A stretch of 64,000 bases of DNA from Streptomyces geranii (GTDB lineage: Bacteria > Actinomycetota > Actinomycetes > Streptomycetales > Streptomycetaceae). Of the stretch, positions 16,489 to 24,857 are shown piece by piece. Position 1 is the stretch's first letter, and every line of letters begins with the position of its first letter. The translations under genes and the position numbers were made by a program. The stretch is from assembly GCF_002954775.1 (NCBI RefSeq), contig NZ_PJME01000006.1:1-64000 (forward strand), written 5' to 3'. Below the pieces are notes generated by a model, which searched no databases, was not told where the DNA came from, and saw nothing but the letters and a program-made list of their open reading frames with translations.

Positions 16489-17351
16489 GCCCTGTCGGGA
16501 CGGGCCGTGCCCGCGCCCTCCGGGGCGCCGAACCGGGCCAGGCAGTGCCACACCATCTTCAGGTGCTGGAGTTCATGACGGCCGGTGCGGACCGCGTCCC
16601 CGATGACGCGCGGGTCGAGCCGGCCGTCCTCGGCGATGCGGGCGCCGAGTTCGACGTACTCGGGTCCCCGGTAGTCGGCGTGCCGGCGCAACTCCCCTAC
16701 GGTGAGCCGGTATCCGGGGTGCCATTCGAGCGGTACGGGCAGGGTGCGGGCCGCCTTCTCCACCGGGGTGCCGCGATAGCTCGCGTCGAGGACCAGCGCC
16801 TCGACGTCCCGGTCGAGGAGTACGGGCCCGTGGATCTGGGCCTCGACGTAGTCGTCGAGCGCGTCCCGGTCGTCCGCCTCGGCGAGGGCGATGAGCGACA
16901 TACCGGCGGCGACGCCGAAGTGGGCTGGTTCCGCCGCGCTGTCCGGGTAGCAGAAGGTGGCCCGGGTGAGGGCGGCGCCGGTCAGCCGGAAGTGCGAGGA
17001 GCCGAACCTCGGTGCGGCGCCGACGACTTGGCGGCGGAAGTTCAACGCGCCGTACACCGGGCGCTGGTGGGCGGGCGCGCTGTCGTACGCCGCCGCGAAG
17101 ATCCGGCTCTCCCAGCGCCAACGGTCGCCGCCGGGACTGGCGGTGAGCCCGCCGTTGCTGGTGCCGGTGACGAACTGCGAGTGGTAGACGCCGTCCTGGG
17201 CCAGCGCCCGGAGCAGGGGCAGGTCGCGGACCGTCCGGTCGGGGTGGAAGTTCAGGGTCACCCGCAGGTCCGGCGGCACGGCCCGGCCGCCGGAGAGGGC
17301 GGCGACATGACGCAGGGCCCTCGTGTGCGGGGAGTCGGGGTCGTCGGCCAT
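16485..17351 (-). CDS. DUF3626 domain protein
   Basis: A 288-residue protein of the DUF3626 family, recognised from VTLNFHPDR near the N-terminus and the YHSQFVTGTSNGGL segment. Later conserved pieces are YGALNFRR, FGSSHFRL and PEYVELGARI. No signal peptide or membrane segment is seen. The family has been suspected of ADP-ribosyl-transferase-like folds, but I cannot confirm this from sequence. It overlaps the protease gene by 4 nt at the 3' ends (convergent). Confidence 0.75.
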   Translation of the reverse strand: MADDPDSPHTRALRHVAALSGGRAVPPDLRVTLNFHPDRTVRDLPLLRALAQDGVYHSQFVTGTSNGGLTASPGGDRWRWESRIFAAAYDSAPAHQRPVYGALNFRRQVVGAAPRFGSSHFRLTGAALTRATFCYPDSAAEPAHFGVAAGMSLIALAEADDRDALDDYVEAQIHGPVLLDRDVEALVLDASYRGTPVEKAARTLPVPLEWHPGYRLTVGELRRHADYRGPEYVELGARIAEDGRLDPRVIGDAVRTGRHELQHLKMVWHCLARFGAPEGAGTARPDRA

Positions 17352-17382
17352 ACCGACCAGGAGATCACCGGCCGGTCTCAGA

Positions 17383-17401
17383 GATCAACAACCTGTTGGT
17401 C
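17383..17401. promoter_or_regulatory. Inverted repeat upstream of the FUSC exporter
   Basis: GATCAACA-ACC-TGTTGGTC forms an 8-bp inverted repeat with one mismatch, in the gap between divergent DUF3626 and exporter genes. It could be a repressor operator. No regulator gene is adjacent. Confidence 0.4.
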
Positions 17402-17529
17402 AACAAGGGAAACATCCCTGATCACGTGAGGAATACCTCCCTTCCCGTCGCACACACTTCCGGACCCCCGTGAGTACGCTCGGTCCGCTTGCGGGAAGGA
17501 CGGGACGGCGGAGAAGGAGGCATGCACGC

Positions 17530-18777
17530 GTGCGAGTGGTACCCGGTGAGTGGACGGCGTCCGTCGTCCGGTTCGTGGACAGGCATCGCGAGCCGGTGGT
17601 CGTGCAGACGCTGCGGTCGGCCGCCGCCGCGACGATCGCCTACGTCGTCGCCCTCCGCGTCAGCCCCGAGTCCGCGCCGCTCACCGCTCCGCTGACCGCG
17701 CTCCTGGTCGTCCAGGTCACCCTGTACGCCACGATCACCACCGGTATCCGCCGGGTGAACTCGGTGGTCGCCGGGGTCGTCATCGCGATCGGCTTCAGCG
17801 TGCTGGTGGGGCTCACCTGGTGGAGCCTGGGACTGCTCATCCTGGCCTCGCTGGCGGTCGGGCATCTGGTGCGGGTCAGCGAGTTCGTGCCCGAGGTGGC
17901 GATCAGCGCGATGCTGGTGCTCGGCGTCACCCGGGTCGGCGACACCGCCTGGGCGCGGGTCCTGGAGACGGTGATCGGCGCGGTCGTCGGGCTCGCCTTC
18001 AACCTGCTGCTGGCGCCCCCGGTGTGGGTGGACGCGGCCGGTGAGTCCATCGAGGATCTGGCGCGCCGGGTACGGCAGTTGATGCTGCGGATGGGCGAGG
18101 AGGCGGCGGGCCGCACTCCCGTGGACCACGCGACCGCCCGCCTCCACGAGGCCCGTCGGCTCGACCACGACATCGTCGAGGTGGACGCGGCCCTGAAACA
18201 GGCCGAGGACAGCCTGCGCCTCAACCCGCGTGTCCGGGAAGGCCTGTTGCACCGGGTCGTGCTGCGCACCGGTCTGGACACGCTGGAGATCTGCACGGTC
18301 GTCCTGCGTGTCCTCGCCCGCAGCCTCACCGACCTGGCCAAGGAACGGGATCCCGAGCCGCTGTTCGCCCCGGAGACGGGCGCGGCGCTGGAGCGGCTGC
18401 TGTCCGAGATCGCCGACGCCGTGGTCAGTTTCGCGGTCCTCGTGACCACCGACGTCAGCGTGAGCGCCGAGTCGGCGGAGTCCCGGCTGGCCACCGAACT
18501 ACGGGCCGCGACGGCCACCCGCGACAAGCTGGCCCAGCTGCTCCTGGCGGAGATCCAGCAGGACGCCACCCAGTGGCAGCTGCACGGCGCGGTCCTGACC
18601 GAGGTCAACCGCATCCTCGACGAACTGGACACCGAGCACCGCTCCCGGCGGCTCCTGGAGGAGCTGGACCGCTGCACCCGCGAGGAGCGGGAGCGGATGC
18701 CGTGGCTGGCGCGGCTGCGGAAGTTCGCGCAGCGGGTGCGGGTACGGGTGCCGGGCAGGAACCGCAGGGCCGTGTGA
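17530..18777 (+). CDS. FUSC/aromatic acid exporter family membrane protein
   Basis: A 415-residue protein with an N-terminal membrane half (roughly residues 30-160) containing six hydrophobic segments. Examples are AAAATIAYVVALRV, LLVVQVTLYATIT, VVAGVVIAIGFSVLVGL and LLILASLAVGHLV. A long alpha-helical cytoplasmic half follows. This is the layout of one FUSC (aromatic-acid efflux) unit. GTG 17530 is preferred because AAGGAGG lies 9 nt upstream. An in-frame GTG at 17470 lacks such a site. Substrates are unknown. An inverted repeat about 130 nt upstream may control expression. Confidence 0.82.
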   Translation: MRVVPGEWTASVVRFVDRHREPVVVQTLRSAAAATIAYVVALRVSPESAPLTAPLTALLVVQVTLYATITTGIRRVNSVVAGVVIAIGFSVLVGLTWWSLGLLILASLAVGHLVRVSEFVPEVAISAMLVLGVTRVGDTAWARVLETVIGAVVGLAFNLLLAPPVWVDAAGESIEDLARRVRQLMLRMGEEAAGRTPVDHATARLHEARRLDHDIVEVDAALKQAEDSLRLNPRVREGLLHRVVLRTGLDTLEICTVVLRVLARSLTDLAKERDPEPLFAPETGAALERLLSEIADAVVSFAVLVTTDVSVSAESAESRLATELRAATATRDKLAQLLLAEIQQDATQWQLHGAVLTEVNRILDELDTEHRSRRLLEELDRCTREERERMPWLARLRKFAQRVRVRVPGRNRRAV

Positions 18778-18786
18778 CGTCGTTCT

Positions 18787-18803
18787 ATGTGACGAAGTCA
18801 CAT
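18787..18803. promoter_or_regulatory. Palindrome ATGTGAC-GAA-GTCACAT
   Basis: A perfect 7-bp inverted repeat with a 3-nt centre lies 56 nt before the next start codon, followed by a further half site TCACATGA. It resembles a CRP-type box but has one base too few between TGTGA and TCACA. It may be an operator or a small 3' hairpin for the exporter gene. Confidence 0.4.
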
Positions 18804-18859
18804 GAAGAACTCACATGAACATGAACGTGAACAGGACGACCGAGGTTGAGGGGCGGCGC

Positions 18860-19903
18860 ATGAGTGACTCCGGTGTGCGGATCGACGGGAACACGCTGAG
18901 GCTGCCGGGCGGGGTGTCCGTACGGTTCGTCCGCACCCTCCGGCTGCCGGAGACGGGCACGCATCCGCTGCCGCCGGGGCTCGGCGAGTTCCCGGTGCGC
19001 CGGGTCGCCGACTACGCGGACACCGTGCCCGAGGCCTGGCGGGCGCGTGGTGGTGTGCTGCTCCCGGTGTATCTGCGCGAGGCGATGTGGCTGAGTTTCG
19101 CGGGGACCTCGCAGCCCGCCGCGTTGCAGGTGGGTGTGGGCAAGGTGTGCGCGGTGTCGGGCAAGCCGTGGAGCGACCGGTTGTCGCGGAAGCCGCAGAA
19201 CTACGTGGTGCTGCCCCGTCAGCCCTGGCTGGACGGCATCAACTCCGGCAAGGGCACGGTGCGTCAGTTCGTGGCGGTGCCGCTGGGGCTGGGGGCGACC
19301 GTCGAGGGCCAGGTCACCGGCGAGGAGGTGTGGGGCGGCGTGCAGTTGCAGTCGTTCCCGCTGACCGACGGGGAACTGGCGAAGTGGCGGGAGGAGGAGC
19401 GGCTGCGTACGGAGCGGATGCGGGCGGCGCCCGTTCAGTCGGGGGGCTACGGCGGGGCCATGCCTGCGGCACCCATGGCGGTGGGCGCTCCGCCGGCGCC
19501 GAGCGGTGCGGCGGGGCCGCAGCGGTCGGGGGCGGCGATGGGGCTCGGGGTCGGCGGCTCCATGCGCCAGGAGGTCTACCAGGACGACCGGCCGCTGAAG
19601 CACTGGGCCGAGCGCCCCGGAGGCCGGGTGTTCGTGCACCTGGTGACGCCGCCCGAGTGGCGCCGCATCACGGGCGAGGCCCCACCGCCGTCGCCCGTGG
19701 ACCGCGCGGCGTACACGCGGGCGGGCCTGCCGTGGTTCGACTACTTCGACGAGGACGCCGCGGATCTTGCTCCGACGGATCCGCTGGCTGCGGTGCAGCC
19801 GGTGGGTGAGTGGCTGGGCGGGGACCATGAGCCCTGGGAGGAGCCTTCGGCGGGGCAGGTGAAGCCGGTGCTGGGGAAGCCGGTGGAGGACGGTGACTGG
19901 TAG
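18860..19903 (+). CDS. Conserved hypothetical protein with Gly/Ala/Pro linker
   Basis: A 347-residue soluble protein with no recognised domain. The first 190 residues are well ordered (GGVSVRFVRTLRLPETGTHP, REAMWLSFAGTSQPAALQVGVGKVCAVSGK, FVAVPLGLGATVEGQVTGEEVWGGVQL). A low-complexity G/A/P linker spans about 205-250, then a short conserved end rich in D, E and W. The start is ATG 18860 with GAGGGG about 8 nt upstream. The LSFxG and QVGVGKxCAVSG phrases suggest a beta-rich fold. I recognise it only as a Streptomyces hypothetical protein. Confidence 0.75.
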   Translation: MSDSGVRIDGNTLRLPGGVSVRFVRTLRLPETGTHPLPPGLGEFPVRRVADYADTVPEAWRARGGVLLPVYLREAMWLSFAGTSQPAALQVGVGKVCAVSGKPWSDRLSRKPQNYVVLPRQPWLDGINSGKGTVRQFVAVPLGLGATVEGQVTGEEVWGGVQLQSFPLTDGELAKWREEERLRTERMRAAPVQSGGYGGAMPAAPMAVGAPPAPSGAAGPQRSGAAMGLGVGGSMRQEVYQDDRPLKHWAERPGGRVFVHLVTPPEWRRITGEAPPPSPVDRAAYTRAGLPWFDYFDEDAADLAPTDPLAAVQPVGEWLGGDHEPWEEPSAGQVKPVLGKPVEDGDW

Positions 19904-19905
19904 CG

Positions 19906-20175
19906 GTTTTCGCCCCCGCCGCCCTTACCCGTTCCCATCCCTGGGGGCGGTGCCCCCAGACCCCCCTGGGTGGGTGGGCAAGGCGGGGGTGGGTGGGGGG
20001 TTGATCGGCCTTGACGGCCTCGTCCTCAAACGCCGGACGGGCTGAGTGGTGCCGGCCGTGGCTAGGTAGTCAGCCCGTCCGGCGTTTGAGGACGAGCGCG
20101 TTCAGCGCGATACGGGGGTTCGGGGGCGGAGCCCCCGAGGATGGGAACGGGTAGGGGCGGCGGGGCGAGGAAAAA
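19906..20175. repeat. Nested long inverted repeat (270 bp)
   Basis: An inner perfect 27-bp inverted repeat (20019-20045 and 20070-20096, containing GCCGGACGGGCTGA) is enclosed by outer arms. The outer arms lie at about 19906-19940 and 20138-20175, and match over roughly 30 bp including CGTTCCCATCC/GGATGGGAACG. G-rich hairpins (GGGGGCGGTGCCCCC, GGGGGCGGAGCCCCC) lie inside the outer arms. Part of the family recurs at 37-131. The 394-bp gap holds no gene. A strong bidirectional terminator function is likely. Confidence 0.85.
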
Positions 20176-20297
20176 GCCCCCCACCCGTTGCAGCCCACGC
20201 AACGCGCATTGCTCCTCTTGCACCCCCACCCCAATCCACGTCAGAGTTGCCCCACAGCTGAACACAGCTGACGCGACCGAGACCCGGGGTGCAGGCA

Positions 20298-21524
20298 ATG
20301 AACGGTGGTACGGAACCGGTGCGCGGTGGGCGTGGCGGGTGGAGTCGGCGGCGGTTCGTGGGGGCCGCCGCGGGTACCGCCGCCGTGGCCACCGTGCCCG
20401 CCAGAGCGCTCGCCGCCGTCCCCGTGGAGCCCGTCGACGCCCCGGAGGCGCCCGCGCCCACCCCCGAGCCGTCCGGCCCCATCACCCCCCGCCCCCTGTT
20501 CCTCGGCACCTACACCTCCGCCGAAGGGGGCGGTACCGGCATCGGCCTCGCAACCTACGACCCCACCTCGGGTCGGATCACCGGCGTCGGCACCCTCACC
20601 GGCGTCGCCGACCCCTCGTATCTCGCCGTCCATCCCGACGGCCGCACCCTCTACGCGGTGAACGAGCGCGAGGGCGGCGGCGTGACCGCGGTCCGGCTCG
20701 GCGCCGGCAACCACGAGCATCACGTACTCGGCACGCGCGGCACCGGCGGCGCCGGGCCCTGCCAGCTGGCCGTGCATCCGAGTGGGCGGTGGCTGCTCAG
20801 CGCCAACTACGGCTCCGGCAGCGTGGCCGTGCACCCGATCGACGGCTCGGGTGCGCTAGGCGAGCGGGTCGAGCTGGTCACACACTCCAGTCCCGCGCCC
20901 GGCCCCGGTCAACAGGGCCCGCACGCGCACCAGTTCGTCACCGGTCCCGACGGCGGTCATGTCCTCGCCGTCGACCTGGGCACCGACACGGTCTACACGT
21001 ACCGTCTCGACCTCGAACGCGGCACGCTCACGGAGACCTCGCGCGCGTCGACCCGCCCGGGCGCGGGTCCGCGCGATCTCGCCTTCCACCCCGGCGGCCG
21101 GTACGCCTACCTCGCCAACGAGGTCGACAACACGGTCGCCGTCTGCACCTACTCCCCCACCGACGGGCGGCTGACCATCGGGGAGGCGCAGTCCACGGGG
21201 ACGGGGGCGGGCACCAGCTACCCGGCCCAGTTCGTGGTGACCCCGGACGGGCGGTACGCGTATCTGGCGAACCGCGGCCACAACAGCCTGACGCGGTACG
21301 CGGTGGAGGCGGACGGTGCTCGCCTCCGGCTGCTCGACACGGTGCCCGTCGCCGGTGACTTCCCGCGTCAGCTCGCCCTCTCCCCGTACGGGAATCTGCT
21401 GTTCGCGGCGAACCAGCGGTCGGGTACCGTCAGCGTCTTCCGCGTCGACCCCGTCAGTGGTGGACTGCGGCTCGTGGGCGAGCCGTTCGCGTCACCCGTC
21501 GTCGTCTGTGCGCTGCCGCTGTAG
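20298..21524 (+). CDS. Tat-exported lactonase-family beta-propeller protein
   Basis: A 408-residue protein. The N-terminus has a twin-arginine signal (SRRRFVGAAAGTAAVATVPARALA) and a Pro/Ala linker. A seven-bladed propeller of the 6-phosphogluconolactonase-like (Lactonase) family follows, with repeated VHPDGRTLYAVNE, VHPSGRWLLSANYGSG, FHPGGRYAYLANE and VTPDGRYAYLANRG blades. The family hydrolyses lactones, but the exported location argues against the cytosolic pentose pathway. ATG 20298 is chosen over GTG 20289. Its 3' end overlaps the convergent DUF2470 gene by 33 nt. Confidence 0.85.
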   Translation: MNGGTEPVRGGRGGWSRRRFVGAAAGTAAVATVPARALAAVPVEPVDAPEAPAPTPEPSGPITPRPLFLGTYTSAEGGGTGIGLATYDPTSGRITGVGTLTGVADPSYLAVHPDGRTLYAVNEREGGGVTAVRLGAGNHEHHVLGTRGTGGAGPCQLAVHPSGRWLLSANYGSGSVAVHPIDGSGALGERVELVTHSSPAPGPGQQGPHAHQFVTGPDGGHVLAVDLGTDTVYTYRLDLERGTLTETSRASTRPGAGPRDLAFHPGGRYAYLANEVDNTVAVCTYSPTDGRLTIGEAQSTGTGAGTSYPAQFVVTPDGRYAYLANRGHNSLTRYAVEADGARLRLLDTVPVAGDFPRQLALSPYGNLLFAANQRSGTVSVFRVDPVSGGLRLVGEPFASPVVVCALPL

Positions 21525-22217
21525 TGCGCGGGGGCACGAGGCGGCGCTGGCCTGGGTCAGGAGGATGTGCATGCGCTCGGTGAGCTGTGCCACGGTGTCG
21601 GCGGGCCGGTGGAACGCCAGCCGTACGTCGCCGTGGGCGCGGGCCCGCTCGATGCGCAGGGTGAGGCCGTGCCGGTCGACGGCGAGCGGCTGGACCTTGA
21701 CGGCGCCGTGCAGGCTCTCCGGCTCGACGAGGCGGGTGAGGCGCTCGACGGCGTCGCCGTGGCAGTCGGCGAGGTGGGTCAGCAGGCTCGCCTCGGCCGT
21801 GGCCAGCGGGTCGGGCTCGGCGGCGGCGAACTCGTCGAGGTCGATGACGGTGGCACCGGACGTCTGGCGCAGCACCACGCGCGTCGGCCGGAACGCCAGT
21901 TGCTCGCCCTCGACGGAGAACCAGCCGGCCATCCAGAGCCGGGCGCGGATCCGGTTGCGCACGGGGACGGGCGAGACGTCCGCGAACTCCAGCACGGCCG
22001 ACGGCTCGCCGCGCGGGGCGCAGACGGCGGCGGCGAGCAGTGTGCTGTCCGCGGGCACGTCCAGGATCACCCGGCCGTCCTCGCCGACGGTGTGCGCGCC
22101 GACGAACTCCTCGCGCCCGCCGTCCGCGGTCACCGCGCAGGACCATGCCGCCGCGAGCACCGAGCGCGCGCGTTCCGCCGCCGCGGGCGCGGCCGTCCAG
22201 GTCGGACTGTCACCCAT
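21492..22217 (-). CDS. DUF2470 / HugZ-like protein under an iron box
   Basis: A 241-residue protein with an N-terminal split-barrel-like part (VILDVPADSTLLAAA, RARLWMAGWF) and a C-terminal DUF2470 part (EASLLTHLADCHGDAVERLTRLVE, VDRHGLTLRIE, VRLAFHRPADTVAQL). These resemble FMN- or haem-binding HugZ-type haem-degrading proteins. The ATG at 22217 has a near-perfect AAGGAGG site. A palindromic iron box overlaps that ribosome site, predicting repression by the DtxR-family iron regulator when iron is plentiful. A role in haem-iron recovery is inferred. Its 3' end overlaps the lactonase gene by 33 nt. Confidence 0.82.
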   Translation of the reverse strand: MGDSPTWTAAPAAAERARSVLAAAWSCAVTADGGREEFVGAHTVGEDGRVILDVPADSTLLAAAVCAPRGEPSAVLEFADVSPVPVRNRIRARLWMAGWFSVEGEQLAFRPTRVVLRQTSGATVIDLDEFAAAEPDPLATAEASLLTHLADCHGDAVERLTRLVEPESLHGAVKVQPLAVDRHGLTLRIERARAHGDVRLAFHRPADTVAQLTERMHILLTQASAASCPRALQRQRTDDDG

Positions 22218-22228
22218 CCCAAACCTCC

Positions 22229-22247
22229 TTAGGTAAGCCTTGCCTAA
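22229..22247 (-). promoter_or_regulatory. Iron box (DmdR/IdeR-type operator)
   Basis: TTAGGTAAGCCTTGCCTAA is a 19-bp near-perfect palindrome. It closely matches the actinobacterial DtxR/IdeR/DmdR consensus TTAGGTTAGGCTCACCTAA. It lies 12 nt before the DUF2470 start and touches its ribosome site, so repressor binding would block expression under iron sufficiency. Confidence 0.85.
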
Positions 22248-22333
22248 CCTATCGAAGATCTGGGTGTACGCCAACCACCTCCGGCGATCCTGTGCGATTC
22301 CTGTACCGCAGACGGACGCTGAACCCGCCTGAC

Positions 22334-22942
22334 TCAGGGCGCGAGGGTGCCGAGCAGCGCCCGCGCGCACAGCTCCCGCACCTGCTCCCGGGACAGCTCA
22401 GGGCCGCGCAGCCACTCCAGGCAGACGGCGGTAGTGAAGGCCAGCCAGCCCCGGACGGCGAGCCGCAGTTCGGGCCGTTCCTCGCACAGCGGCCCGAACT
22501 CCGGGTCGGCGGCGAGGGCTTCGAGGATCTGCCGCTCCTGCGTGGCGAGCGCCCGCTGGTAGACCTTCCGTACGGCCTGGTCGCCGGAGGCGTCGGCGCG
22601 GTGGAAGGCGCGGTAGCCGTGCGCGTGTTCCTCGACGTACGCGAGGAACGCGTCGAGATTGGCGTCCAGTTGCTCGCGGGCGGGCACGCCAGGGACGGCC
22701 GCCGTCATCCGCATCATGCGCTCGCTCTCGCGCTCGACGACCGCCGCGAAGAAGTCCCGCTTGGTCGGGAAGTAGTGGTAGAGCAGCCCGCGCGAGACCC
22801 CGGCGATCTCGGCGACCTGCTCGATCCACACCTCGTCGTACGGACTCTCCGAGAACAGCCGCGCACCGACCGACAGGAGCTGCTCCCGGCGTTCGCCGGT
22901 GCTCAACCGCCGACGTGTGCGCTCCCCCTCTTTCGCGGCCAT
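22334..22942 (-). CDS. TetR family regulator (P450-linked)
   Basis: A 202-residue TetR protein. The N-terminal HTH reads VWIEQVAEIAGVSRGLLYHYFPTKRDFFAAVV, with a C-terminal all-helical ligand and dimerisation domain. It is divergent from the cytochrome P450 gene with 117 bp between them, containing direct repeats of ACTTGAC and a GGATTCA/TGAATCC inverted repeat. It is probably a repressor of the P450 and of itself. By analogy with regulators next to CYP102-type enzymes, a fatty acid or acyl-CoA could be the ligand, but this is inference. Confidence 0.9.
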   Translation of the reverse strand: MAAKEGERTRRRLSTGERREQLLSVGARLFSESPYDEVWIEQVAEIAGVSRGLLYHYFPTKRDFFAAVVERESERMMRMTAAVPGVPAREQLDANLDAFLAYVEEHAHGYRAFHRADASGDQAVRKVYQRALATQERQILEALAADPEFGPLCEERPELRLAVRGWLAFTTAVCLEWLRGPELSREQVRELCARALLGTLAP

Positions 22943-22953
22943 GTCCGCACTTT

Positions 22954-23001
22954 ACTTGACGCTACTTGACGTGGATTCAACAGCGGGACCAGACTGAATC
23001 C
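22954..23001. promoter_or_regulatory. TetR/P450 divergent control region
   Basis: ACTTGAC occurs twice as a direct repeat with 10-bp period (22954-22960, 22964-22970). It is followed by a 7-bp inverted repeat GGATTCA (22973-22979) and TGAATCC (22995-23001). The second ACTTGAC supplies a TTGACG -35-like hexamer for the P450 direction. These are the only structured elements in the gap and the likeliest TetR targets. Confidence 0.5.
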
Positions 23002-23059
23002 GCTATTGAACCGACGTACAACAGTCTCAACCAGCCAGCGCATCAAGGGAGATGGCGTC

Positions 23060-24535
23060 ATGACCGAGACGGCGACCGGGACCTCGCCCGCCCGGGCCAG
23101 GGGATTCCGCAGTGCCGAGCTGGACTGGCCGGAGCTGCACCGCATCCCGTACCCGCCGCGCCGGATCCCGCTGCTCGGTGACCTGGCCGGGGTCAGTCCG
23201 CGTACTCCCCTCCAGGACTCGATGCGGGTCGGGCGGCGGCTCGGGCCGATCTTCCGGCGCAAGGCGTTCGGCAAGGAGATCGTGTTCGTGTGGGGCGCGG
23301 AGCTGACCGCCGATCTCGCGGACGAGGCGCGCTTCGCCAAGCATGTGGGCCTCGGGGTGGCCAACCTGCGCCCGATCGCCGGGGACGGGCTGTTCACGGC
23401 GTACAACCACGAGCCCAACTGGCAGTTGGCGCACGACGTGCTGGCGCCCGGTTTCAGCCGGGAGGCGATGGCCGGCTACCACCCGATGATGCTGGCCGTG
23501 GCCGAGCGGCTCACCGAACACTGGGACCGGGAGCAGGCGGCGGGGCGCGCGGTGGACGTGCCCGGCGACATGACGAAGCTGACCCTGGAGACGATCGCGC
23601 GCACCGGCTTCGGCCACGACTTCGGCTCCTTCGAGCGCGACCGCCCGCACCCCTTCGTGACGGCGATGGTCGGCACCCTCAACCACGCCCAGTCCCTGAA
23701 CATGGTCCCGGCGCCGCTCGCCCCGCTGCTGCTGCGCCGGGCCACGCGCCGCAACGAGGCGTCGATGGCCTATCTCAACCGCACGGTCGACGAGTTGGTG
23801 CGGGCCCGCCGGGCGGCGGACGCCACAGGCACCGGCGATCTGCTCGACCGCATGCTCGACACCACCCACCCGGAGACCGGTGAACGTCTCGCGCCGGAGA
23901 ACGTCCGCCGGCAGGTGCTCACCTTCCTCATCGCGGGCCACGAGACGACATCGGGCGCGCTCTCCTTCGCCCTGCACTACCTCTCCCAGCACCCGGAGAC
24001 CGCCGCCCGCGCCCGCGCCGAGGTGGACCGCGTGTGGGGCGGGACGGCGGTCCCCGGTTACGACCAGGTCGCCAAACTGCGGTATGTGCGGCGGGTGTTG
24101 GACGAGTCGCTGCGGCTGTGGCCGACGGCGCCGGGCTTCTCCCGTGAGGCCCGGCGCGACACGGTGCTCGGCGGTGAGCATCCGATGCGCAAGGGCGCCT
24201 GGACACTGGTCCTCGCCCCGCTGCTGCACCGCGATCCGTCCGTCTGGGGCGCCGACGCCGACCGGTTCGACCCGGACCGCTTCGACGCGGCGGCCGTACG
24301 CGCCCGCCCCGCCCACGCGTTCAAGCCCTGGGGCACTGGCGCCCGGGCCTGCATCGGCCGCCAGTTCGCGCTGCACGAGGCGACACTCGTCCTCGGCCTG
24401 CTGCTGCGCCGCTACGACCTGAGGCCCGACCCGGACTACCGGCTGCGGGTGACGGAACGGCTGACGGTGATGCCGGACGGGCTGCGGCTGCACCTCGAAC
24501 GCCGGGCGCCGGGCACGGAGTTGGCGGCTGCCTGA
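23060..24535 (+). CDS. Cytochrome P450, CYP102-like heme domain
   Basis: A 491-residue P450 resembling the heme domain of P450 BM3 (CYP102). It has the I-helix AGHETTS, the K-helix ESLR, a PERF-like DADRFDPDRF, and the heme loop FKPWGTGARACIGRQFA with the cysteine ligand. The RTGFGHDFGSF-x-RDRPHPFVTAM segment is typical of fatty-acid hydroxylases. No reductase domain follows, so electrons must come from separate ferredoxin or flavodoxin partners that are not adjacent. ATG 23060 has GGGAG 8 nt upstream. Fatty-acid hydroxylation under TetR control is inferred. Confidence 0.9.
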   Translation: MTETATGTSPARARGFRSAELDWPELHRIPYPPRRIPLLGDLAGVSPRTPLQDSMRVGRRLGPIFRRKAFGKEIVFVWGAELTADLADEARFAKHVGLGVANLRPIAGDGLFTAYNHEPNWQLAHDVLAPGFSREAMAGYHPMMLAVAERLTEHWDREQAAGRAVDVPGDMTKLTLETIARTGFGHDFGSFERDRPHPFVTAMVGTLNHAQSLNMVPAPLAPLLLRRATRRNEASMAYLNRTVDELVRARRAADATGTGDLLDRMLDTTHPETGERLAPENVRRQVLTFLIAGHETTSGALSFALHYLSQHPETAARARAEVDRVWGGTAVPGYDQVAKLRYVRRVLDESLRLWPTAPGFSREARRDTVLGGEHPMRKGAWTLVLAPLLHRDPSVWGADADRFDPDRFDAAAVRARPAHAFKPWGTGARACIGRQFALHEATLVLGLLLRRYDLRPDPDYRLRVTERLTVMPDGLRLHLERRAPGTELAAA

Positions 24536-24642
24536 CTTCGCACCTCACAGATGAATTTCCCCGGGTGTTGGGGTCTCCACATACAGAGGAAAACAACCTC
24601 CGCTCTACTACAGAGGCAGACCCTCGTCACGCGGGAGAGACC

Positions 24643-24843
24643 ATGTGCACCCATCAGCCTCCGTGCCCGACCGCCGACAGCCCCGACCACCACGCCGCCT
24701 CGATCGTCTCCGCGCATCCCGAGCAGGGCTGGTACCTGCTCTGCAACGGGACGATCGTGTTCGACGACACGGGTGAGCTGTTGCCGGACGGACGGGCCGT
24801 CGGCCCGCTGCGCGGCGTCGGCGGCCTGGCCGTCGCCGCCTGA
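24643..24843 (+). CDS. DUF5999 family small protein
   Basis: A 66-residue protein beginning MCTHQPPCPTADSPDHHAA, with QGWYLLCNGTIVFDDTGELLPDG. This pattern is common in Streptomyces and called DUF5999. The N-terminal Cys/His cluster (CxHQPPC) could bind a metal. The start has GGGAG 6 nt upstream. Function is unknown. It stands alone, ending 14 nt from the convergent hydrolase gene. Confidence 0.8.
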   Translation: MCTHQPPCPTADSPDHHAASIVSAHPEQGWYLLCNGTIVFDDTGELLPDGRAVGPLRGVGGLAVAA

Positions 24844-24857
24844 GCGGGCGGGCGTCC

